Positions 30,743-35,800 of a stretch of DNA of 35,800 nt are shown one piece after another. The DNA lies in NCBI GenBank assembly GCA_035296705.1, contig DATHAL010000037.1:1-35800 (forward strand). Reading direction: 5' to 3'. Within the stretch, counting starts at the first letter, position 1. Each line of letters starts with the position of its first letter. Made by a program: the position numbers and the translations under genes. The notes beneath the pieces are model-generated. The model was not told the DNA's origin and did not search any database. It saw only the letters and a program-made list of their open reading frames with translations. This DNA comes from WHSW01 sp035296705 (GTDB lineage: Bacteria > Actinomycetota > Thermoleophilia > Solirubrobacterales > 70-9).

Positions 30743-32190
30743 GCTCAGTTCCACGCGGACGCGGCGGCGGCGGAAGCGAAGCTGAGCACGCCGGCGGCAT
30801 TGGTTCGGTCGCGATCGTCCTCCACAGCCACATGCCTTACGTCGAGGGGTTCGGCACCTACCCGTTCGGCGAGGAGTGGCTGTTCGATGCGATCCTGCGC
30901 TCGCACCTGCCGGTGCTCGAGCGCGCGCGGGGGGTGACGGTCACGGTGACCCCGGTGCTCGCCGACCAGCTGGAAGCGCCCGGGGTCGCCGCGCGCCTGC
31001 GCGAGTTCGCGCGCGTGCTTCGGGTCGAGGCCTGCGAGGCGGACGAGCGCGATGTCGAGCCGCCGCTGCGGGCGTCCTGCCGGGCCGAGGCGGCGCGTTA
31101 CGGCGCCGCGCTCGCCCGGCTCGAGGAGCTCGGTGACGACCTGCTGGCGATCTTCGGCGAGCCGGCGCGGTCGGGGCGGGTCGAGCTGCTTGCCTCCGCC
31201 GCGACGCACGCGGTATTGCCGCTCCTCGCGACGGCGCCGGCCCGACGGCTCCAGATCGACGCGGGCCTTCGCTCGCACCGGCGCCGGTTCGGCGAGCCCC
31301 CCGGATTCTGGCTGCCGGAGTGCGCCCACGAGCCGGGGCTCGACGCGCTCCTCGCCGAGCATGGCGTGGGCTGCTTCGTCTCGGACCAAAGCGCCCATGA
31401 GCCGGCCGCGGCGGCGCTTGCGCCCGCCGCCACCCCCGGCGGGCCAGTGGCGCTGACGATCGACTGGGAGGCCGTCGCCTGGCTCTGGTCGCTCGACGGC
31501 TATCCCTCCGACCCGCTCCACACCGACTTTCACCGCAAGACACTGCGCGGCGCGCGGCCCTGGGCGATCGGAGGCGGGCCGCACCATCCGGCCGCCGCCG
31601 ACGCCCGAGCGCGCGAGCAGGCGCGCGAGTTCGTCGACGGCGCGCGGGAGCGCCTAGCCGCGTTCGCGGCCGAGCGCGGCCGCCCGGGCCTGCTGACCTT
31701 CGCCATCGACACCGAGCTCCTCGGACACTGGTGGTGGGAGGGACCGGCGTGGCTCGAGGAGGTGCAGCGCGTCGCGCCGGCGCGCGGGCTCGAGCTCGTC
31801 ACGGTCTCGGAGGCGCTTCGCAGGCATCCGCCCGAGGCCAGGCCGTTGCGACGCTCGAGCTGGGGGGAGGGCAAGAACCTCCGCACCTGGGACTCGCCCC
31901 AGGTCGCCGATCTCGCCTGGGCGGCGCGGCGACTCGAGCTGCGGCTCCTGCGGGCACTGGGGGAGGGGCTTCGCGGCGCGCCGGCCGAGCGGGCGGCCCG
32001 TGAGCTGCTCGCGGTCCAGTCGAGCGACTGGGCGTTCCTGGACCGCCGCGCGCAGGCGGGCGACTACGCGTATGAGCGCGCGTCGCGGCATGGCCAAGCG
32101 CTGCTCGAGGCCATAGACTCCGGCGGCCGGCCGGATCCGCGGCTGCGAAACCTGGCGCCGGACCTGAGGCTGGCACCGCTGCTCGAGTAG
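30739..32190 (+). CDS. GH57 alpha-glucan branching enzyme, Rv3031-like
   Basis: The 483-aa GH57 enzyme creates alpha-1,6 branches in alpha-1,4-glucan. After a short Gly-rich N-terminus, the family motif 'IVLHSHMPYVEGFGTYPFGEEWL' (His29, His31) begins the barrel. The catalytic nucleophile is Glu194 in 'FWLPECAHEPGLDALL' and the acid is Asp324 in 'FAIDTELLGHWWWEGPAWLEEV', both with the wording of the branching-enzyme subgroup. The C-terminal domain (DUF1957, about 365-483) has 'RTWDSPQVADLAWAARRLELRLL' and 'LLAVQSSDWAFLDRRAQAGDYA'. GTG 30739 overlaps the methyltransferase stop. It is followed 14 nt later by the GT4 synthase. Confidence 0.93.
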   Translation: MSSVPRGRGGGGSEAEHAGGIGSVAIVLHSHMPYVEGFGTYPFGEEWLFDAILRSHLPVLERARGVTVTVTPVLADQLEAPGVAARLREFARVLRVEACEADERDVEPPLRASCRAEAARYGAALARLEELGDDLLAIFGEPARSGRVELLASAATHAVLPLLATAPARRLQIDAGLRSHRRRFGEPPGFWLPECAHEPGLDALLAEHGVGCFVSDQSAHEPAAAALAPAATPGGPVALTIDWEAVAWLWSLDGYPSDPLHTDFHRKTLRGARPWAIGGGPHHPAAADARAREQAREFVDGARERLAAFAAERGRPGLLTFAIDTELLGHWWWEGPAWLEEVQRVAPARGLELVTVSEALRRHPPEARPLRRSSWGEGKNLRTWDSPQVADLAWAARRLELRLLRALGEGLRGAPAERAARELLAVQSSDWAFLDRRAQAGDYAYERASRHGQALLEAIDSGGRPDPRLRNLAPDLRLAPLLE

Positions 32191-32204
32191 ACCGCTCAAA
32201 CCCC

Positions 32205-33398
32205 TTGTCTCGAGTCCTCATCCTCTCCTGGGAGTACCCGCCGCTGATCGAGGGCGGCCTGGCGCGGCACGTGCGCAAGCTCTCCGAGGGCCTGGTCGAC
32301 CGGGGGGTCGAGGTCCACGTATTGACCCGGGGCGGCGAGGAGTCGCCGAGCGACGATGCCGTCGCCGGCGTTCAGATTCATCGCGTCCTCGAGCCAAAGC
32401 GCCCCACCGACCTCGGCGAGTTCGTCGCTTGGGTCGAGCGGATGAACTCCGACATGCTCGCCGCCGGCGTCGAGCTCGGCGACCGCTACGAGTTCGACCT
32501 CGTCCACGGCCATGACTGGCTCGTGGCGATGGCGGGGGATCACCTGGCGCGCCGCTTCGCCTGCCCGCTCGTGCTGACGATCCACGCCACCGAGCACGGC
32601 CGCCACCAGGGCTGGGTGGACCAGCATCCGCAGAGCTACATCCACGGCGTCGAGCGCTGGATCACGAACCGAGCCGACCGTGTGATCGCGTGCTCGTACT
32701 ACATGCGCGAGCAGATCGCCGACATCTTCGGCGCCGAGGAGGAGCGCGTCGCGGTGATCCCGAACGGGATCGACCCCGGCGACCTGCGCCCCCACGACGA
32801 GGCCGGTCTGCGCCGACTGCGTAGGGAGTTCGCGGCGCCGGACGAGAAGCTCGTGCTCCTGATCGGCCGGCTGGTCTACGAGAAGGGCTTCCAGCTCGCG
32901 CTCGAGGCGATGCCGAGCCTGATCGCGGCCATCCCCGGGACGCGGTTTCTCGTCGCCGGCTCGGGCACGCACGAGCCCGAGCTTCGCCGGCAGGCCACCG
33001 AGCTCGGCCTCGATGAGCACGGCACCTTCCTCGGCTGGATCGGCGACGACGTCCTTCACTCGCTCTACCGGATCGCCGACGTCTGCGTCGTGCCGTCGAT
33101 CTACGAGCCATTCGGGCTCGTGGCCCTCGAGGCGATGGCCTCCGACTGCCCCTGCATCGTGGCCGACACCGGCGGCCTGCGCGAGGTCGTGCCTCACAAC
33201 GAGGCCGGCCTTCGCTTCCGCGCCAGCGATCACGAGGCGCTCGGGGAGATGGTCGAGCGCGTCCTCACCGACCCGGTGCTCCGCGATCGCCTCGTGGCCG
33301 AGGGCTCCGAGCACATCCTGCGCTTCGACTGGGCCGACGTCGCCGAGAGCACCGCCGCCCTCTACTCCGAGCTGGTCGCCGACCCGACGCCGGCCTGA
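32205..33398 (+). CDS. GT4 alpha-glucan synthase, Rv3032-like
   Basis: The 397-aa retaining glycosyltransferase (GT-B fold) elongates alpha-1,4-glucan from a nucleotide-glucose. The N-terminal domain has 'LILSWEYPPLIEGGLARHVRKL' (donor/acceptor loop, as in glycogen synthases), 'DLVHGHDWLVAMAGDHLA' and 'PLVLTIHATEHGRHQGW'. The C-terminal domain has 'LLIGRLVYEKGFQLALEAM', 'FLGWIGDDVLHSLYRIADV' and the donor-binding 'VPSIYEPFGLVALEAMASDCPCIVADTGGLREVV' (E-X7-E). TTG 32205 (MSRVLILSWEYPP) is the only sensible start. Together with the two upstream genes it reproduces the order Rv3030-Rv3031-Rv3032. Confidence 0.93.
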   Translation: MSRVLILSWEYPPLIEGGLARHVRKLSEGLVDRGVEVHVLTRGGEESPSDDAVAGVQIHRVLEPKRPTDLGEFVAWVERMNSDMLAAGVELGDRYEFDLVHGHDWLVAMAGDHLARRFACPLVLTIHATEHGRHQGWVDQHPQSYIHGVERWITNRADRVIACSYYMREQIADIFGAEEERVAVIPNGIDPGDLRPHDEAGLRRLRREFAAPDEKLVLLIGRLVYEKGFQLALEAMPSLIAAIPGTRFLVAGSGTHEPELRRQATELGLDEHGTFLGWIGDDVLHSLYRIADVCVVPSIYEPFGLVALEAMASDCPCIVADTGGLREVVPHNEAGLRFRASDHEALGEMVERVLTDPVLRDRLVAEGSEHILRFDWADVAESTAALYSELVADPTPA

Positions 33399-33419
33399 GC
33401 GCGACGCGGTGCCGCGCCC

Positions 33420-34091
33420 TCAGATTCGCGTCACGTCGGCGTCCGGCTGCAGCGTCGTCTCGGCATCCGGGTCCGGCTCGACCGGGTCGCGCCAGCGCAG
33501 CGTCGCCGGCGCCTCGCGCATCCTCAGGATCCGCGCCGGCACACCGCCGACGACCGAGTTCGCCGGCACGTCCCTGGTGACCACCGAGTTCGTGCCGATG
33601 ATCGAGTTGTCGCCGATGCGGACGCCGCGCAGGATGCAGGCGCCGTAGCCGATCCACACGTTGGAGCCCACGACGACGTCGCGCTTGTAGATCCCCTGCA
33701 GGCGGATCGGCCGCTCGACCTCGACGACGCCGTGGTCGAAGTCGATGAACATCACCCGGTCGGCGATCACGCACTGCTCGCCGATGCGGACGTGCTGGTA
33801 GGCGGAGATCGTGCACTCCTGGCCCATCACCGTCTTCTCCGCGATCATGACCTCGCCCTCGTGGCAGCGGATCTTCGTGCCGTCGCCGATCCAGACGAAG
33901 CGGCCGAAGTGCACGCGGCCGCGGGGCGAGATCTGGAGTTGAAGGCGGCGGCCGAGGAAGAGCGGCCCGTCTGTGCTCCACCGCCGGCCGGCGCCCGTGA
34001 GGAAGCGCCGCCACACATAGCGCCACAGCAGCCGCGCGTAGGGCGGGCTGAGCATCCGGTTGGCCGCGAGGAACCTCAGCGTCCGGAACAT
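33420..34091 (-). CDS. Hexapeptide-repeat (left-handed beta-helix) acyltransferase
   Basis: From ATG 34091 (MFRTLRFLAANRMLSPPYAR) the product is 223 aa. After a basic N-terminal helix, imperfect hexapeptide turns run from about residue 65 to 190 ('VHFGRFVWIGDGTKIRCHEG', 'VMIAEKTVMGQECTISAY', 'VVVGSNVWIGYGACILRGVRIGDNSIIGTNSVVTRDVPANSVVGGVPARILR'). A 'DFDHG' segment supplies the likely catalytic His. This is the wording of maltose/galactoside O-acetyltransferase-type enzymes. A protein of this class (Rv3034c) also neighbours the mycobacterial glucan cluster, so acylation of the glucan is a reasonable inference. An upstream in-frame start would overlap meaB and is rejected. Confidence 0.87.
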   Translation of the reverse strand: MFRTLRFLAANRMLSPPYARLLWRYVWRRFLTGAGRRWSTDGPLFLGRRLQLQISPRGRVHFGRFVWIGDGTKIRCHEGEVMIAEKTVMGQECTISAYQHVRIGEQCVIADRVMFIDFDHGVVEVERPIRLQGIYKRDVVVGSNVWIGYGACILRGVRIGDNSIIGTNSVVTRDVPANSVVGGVPARILRMREAPATLRWRDPVEPDPDAETTLQPDADVTRI

Positions 34092-34101
34092 CGCGGCGCT
34101 G

Positions 34102-34111
34102 ACTCTAGACT
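34102..34111. promoter_or_regulatory. Symmetric bidirectional -10 element
   Basis: ACTCTAGACT reads TAGACT on the plus strand (34106-34111, 8 nt before GTG 34120) and TAGAGT on the minus strand (34102-34107, 10 nt before ATG 34091). One palindromic core thus serves both divergent genes, with both starts at leaderless or near-leaderless distance. Confidence 0.55.
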
Positions 34112-34119
34112 GCCCCGCC

Positions 34120-35079
34120 GTGGCCGAGTCCGCGACAACAGGCTCGCTCGCCGAGCGCCTGGTCAACGGCGACAAGCGGGCGCTCGCGCGGGCGATCAGC
34201 CTGGTCGAGAACCGCGATCCGGAGGGCGACCGGCTGGTCGCCGAGCTCTTCCCGCGGACTGGCGAGGCGCGCGTCGTCGGGCTCACGGGTCCGCCCGGGG
34301 TGGGGAAGAGCACCCTGATCGGCGCGATGTGCGCCGAGCTGCGCAAGCGCGACCGCGAGATCGGGGTGCTCTCGATCGACCCCTCGAGCCCCTTCACTCA
34401 GGGTGCCGTGCTCGGCGATCGGATCAGGCTCTCGGAGCACTTCCTCGACCCGGGCGTGTTCATCCGCTCGATGGCGACCCGCGGCTCGCTCGGCGGCCTC
34501 GCGGAGGCTGCCCTTCAGGCGGCGCTTCTGATGGACGCCTCGGGAAAGGACGATGTGCTCCTCGAGACGGTGGGCGTTGGCCAGGGGGAGATCGACGTCG
34601 TCGACCACGCCGACACCGTCGTCCTGGCCCTGATGCCCGGCTCGGGCGACTCGATCCAGGCGCTCAAGGCCGGCGTCATGGAGATCCCGGACGTGATCGT
34701 CGTCAACAAGGGCGAGCACCCGCTGGCCGACACGATGATCCGCGAGGTGAAGGCGGTGTTGGCGCTCGGCCCGGATCGGCCGTGGAAGGTCCCGGTGGTG
34801 CGTACCGAGGCGATGAAGGGGGAGGGCGTCACCGAGCTCGTGGCGACGATCGACGCCCACGGCGAGCACATCGCCGAGGCGGGGACGCTGGCCGAGCGCC
34901 GCGCGCGGAACCTGCGGGCCGAGGTGATCGGGATCGCGGCTGCGCGGATGCGCCGCGAGCTCGAGGAGCGCGCCGGCTCCGACCCCGACTGGGCGCGGCT
35001 GCTCAAGCGCGTCACGAGCCGCGAGATCGATCCGGCGACCGCCGCGCGCGAGCTGCTCTCCAAGACCCGCGATGCCTGA
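34120..35079 (+). CDS. meaB: MeaB/ArgK-type GTPase, methylmalonyl-CoA mutase chaperone
   Basis: The 319-aa G3E-family GTPase protects and reactivates the adenosylcobalamin-dependent methylmalonyl-CoA mutase. It has the P-loop 'GLTGPPGVGKSTLIGAM' (Lys63), 'GVLSIDPSSPFTQGAVLGDRIRL', 'FIRSMATRGSLGGLAEA', 'VLLETVGVGQGEIDVVDHADT', the family's 'MPGSGDSIQALKAGVMEIPDVIVVNKG', and the NKG base-recognition motif. GTG 34120 is chosen on the leaderless promoter spacing; an upstream TTG/ATG reading would cross the promoter. No mutase genes are in the window. The stop overlaps the next gene by 8 bp. Confidence 0.9.
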   Translation: MAESATTGSLAERLVNGDKRALARAISLVENRDPEGDRLVAELFPRTGEARVVGLTGPPGVGKSTLIGAMCAELRKRDREIGVLSIDPSSPFTQGAVLGDRIRLSEHFLDPGVFIRSMATRGSLGGLAEAALQAALLMDASGKDDVLLETVGVGQGEIDVVDHADTVVLALMPGSGDSIQALKAGVMEIPDVIVVNKGEHPLADTMIREVKAVLALGPDRPWKVPVVRTEAMKGEGVTELVATIDAHGEHIAEAGTLAERRARNLRAEVIGIAAARMRRELEERAGSDPDWARLLKRVTSREIDPATAARELLSKTRDA

Positions 35080-35476
35080 GGGGCGCTCGGGCCCGGCGCT
35101 CGAGCTGATCCGAGGCTGGGTCGGGCACCGGCTGGACGACGTCGGCGGCGCAGGCGTCGGCAGGATCGAGGCGGCGTACGTGCCGGAGGGCCACGGCTCG
35201 ATCGAGTGGATGCTGGCGCGGATGGGGCGCTTCGGGCACTACACGCTGGTCCCGACGCGCGATGCGGTGGAGGGAGTCGAGCACGTCTGGGTGCCGTACA
35301 CGCGCGACCACATCCGCGCCGCGCCGCGGATCGAGCCGCAGGAGGCGCTGACGGTCGCGGCCGAGCGAGGCCTCCGCGAGCATTACGAGCTCGCGGGCGA
35401 TGATCGCGGCGCCGCCGAGCTCGAGAAGCTCGACGGCGATGCGATCAGCGCTCGGCCGGACGCTCGAACGAACTAA
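35072..35476 (+). CDS. Small PRC-barrel-like protein
   Basis: The 134-aa protein begins MPEGRSGPALELIRGWVGHR and continues 'LDDVGGAGVGRIEAAYV', the opening of a PRC-barrel-type beta domain (W-x-G-x-x-V-D-D-x-G-x-x-x-G-R-I-E), then 'IEWMLARMGRFGHYTLVPTRDAV' and 'HVWVPYTRDHIRAAPRIEPQ', followed by a helical tail 'AAERGLREHYEL'. PRC barrels occur in RimM and in small stress-linked proteins. It overlaps meaB by 8 bp, so is co-translated, though a functional link is unclear. Confidence 0.6.
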   Translation: MPEGRSGPALELIRGWVGHRLDDVGGAGVGRIEAAYVPEGHGSIEWMLARMGRFGHYTLVPTRDAVEGVEHVWVPYTRDHIRAAPRIEPQEALTVAAERGLREHYELAGDDRGAAELEKLDGDAISARPDARTN

Positions 35477-35685
35477 GCGGCCCGACGGCTACGTGCGTCG
35501 GAGATCCGCGACCACGACTCCGAGAACGAGAGGGCCTCGGCGAACCGCCGTGCCTTCGGCGACAGCTCGTGGCGCTTACCGTCGATCCGGCTCACGCAGA
35601 TCGGCACCACGACCGCCCCAGAGTCCAACTCGTCGCGCAGCGCCGTGATCTCGCTCCACCTCGCGTTGCTCTCCATGCTTCCCAT
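35473..35685 (-). CDS. Small hypothetical protein
   Basis: A 70-aa protein, MGSMESNARWSEITALRDEL, continuing 'DSGAVVVPICVSRIDGKRHELSPKARRFAEALSFSESWSRISDARSRRAA'-like sequence with a basic C-terminus. A GGGAGG/AGGAG ribosome-binding site directly precedes ATG 35685 (ATG 35676 is the alternative). It has its own promoter and a hairpin leader. No family recognised. It overlaps the convergent neighbour's stop by 4 bp. Confidence 0.5.
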   Translation of the reverse strand: MGSMESNARWSEITALRDELDSGAVVVPICVSRIDGKRHELSPKARRFAEALSFSESWSRISDARSRRAA

Positions 35686-35694
35686 CGCTCCTCC

Positions 35695-35713
35695 CCGACC
35701 GACTCGCGGTCGG
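35695..35713 (-). promoter_or_regulatory. Leader hairpin just before the ribosome-binding site
   Basis: On the minus strand CCGACCG, 5-nt loop, CGGTCGG forms a 7-bp stem whose 3' arm ends at the Shine-Dalgarno of the 35685 gene. It could be an operator or an RNA element that controls access to the site. Confidence 0.35.
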
Positions 35714-35735
35714 AGTGACTGGAATGGACGGGGCG

Positions 35736-35741
35736 AGTCTA
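35736..35741 (-). promoter_or_regulatory. -10 box of the small gene at 35685
   Basis: Minus-strand TAGACT, 50 nt upstream of the start codon. Unlike most genes here this one has a real leader of about 43 nt. The remaining 59 bases to the right edge of the window show no gene start. Confidence 0.4.
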
Positions 35742-35800
35742 AGCGCATCCGCCGGACGCGATTTCGTGGCGATGCGAACGAACCCGCAAAATCGGGATTC

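Noticed and set aside
1..35800. Search for tRNA, rRNA, insertion sequences, CRISPR arrays and attachment sites
   Set aside because: No cloverleaf-like segment, transposase, integrase or regular repeats were found by reading; a covariance-model search was not possible.

Overview
High-GC (about 70%) bacterial chromosome, most likely an uncultured or little-studied actinobacterium of the Thermoleophilia (Solirubrobacterales/Gaiellales type). The grounds are two F420-type luciferase-like oxidoreductases, ergothioneine genes egtB/egtD, a three-piece proton-translocating transhydrogenase, an actinobacterial primary sigma factor, a BagA/BagB (Rv3679/Rv3680-like) ATPase pair, a Rv2212-like adenylate cyclase, DipZ, and a gene set matching the mycobacterial methylglucose-lipopolysaccharide locus. 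The clade is inferred from gene content; no rRNA or tRNA is visible in the window. It reads as ordinary chromosome: no insertion sequence, integrase, CRISPR array or phage gene was seen.

Layout. 1-4.4 kb: 3' end of an F420 oxidoreductase, a scar holding two truncated gene starts, the pntAA-pntAB-pntB operon, and a C-terminal remnant of an M1 aminopeptidase directly behind pntB. 4.3-7.5 kb: LapA-like membrane protein, a secreted prepilin/Vps62-like fusion, an orphan of lower GC, a DUF6941-like protein and an SDR dehydrogenase. 7.5-13.6 kb: egtB-egtD, a second F420 oxidoreductase, a four-helix membrane protein coupled to glpX, and a YihY membrane protein with a disordered partner. 13.7-17.1 kb: primary sigma factor with a structured leader, a sulfatase and an HxlR regulator. 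17.2-23.9 kb: a 599-aa unknown protein, the BagA/BagB pair, and divergent from it a parA-ftsZ operon. 23.9-29 kb: gamma-glutamyltransferase, Lon-N-domain protein, adenylate cyclase, DipZ. 29-35.8 kb: methyltransferase, then an Rv3030-Rv3031-Rv3032-like operon (methyltransferase, GH57 branching enzyme, GT4 glucosyltransferase), a hexapeptide acyltransferase, meaB, a PRC-barrel-like protein and a small unknown.

How the parts work together. pntAA/AB/B interconvert NADH and NADPH using the proton gradient. egtB/egtD make the thiol antioxidant ergothioneine from histidine. The GH57/GT4/methyltransferase/acyltransferase set probably builds a modified intracellular alpha-glucan. The most interesting unit is the overlapping parA-ftsZ operon: an FtsZ with an unusual 140-residue N-terminal extension that begins with a basic peptide, translationally coupled to a ParA with its own Pro/Glu-rich extension. 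It is a candidate for a ParA-guided FtsZ positioning system.

A recurring signal is a TANNNT -10 box placed 6 to 10 nt before the start codon, most often exactly 6. This implies widespread leaderless transcription. The same spacing points to a non-canonical ATC start for egtB and marks a decayed orphan gene start near position 848.
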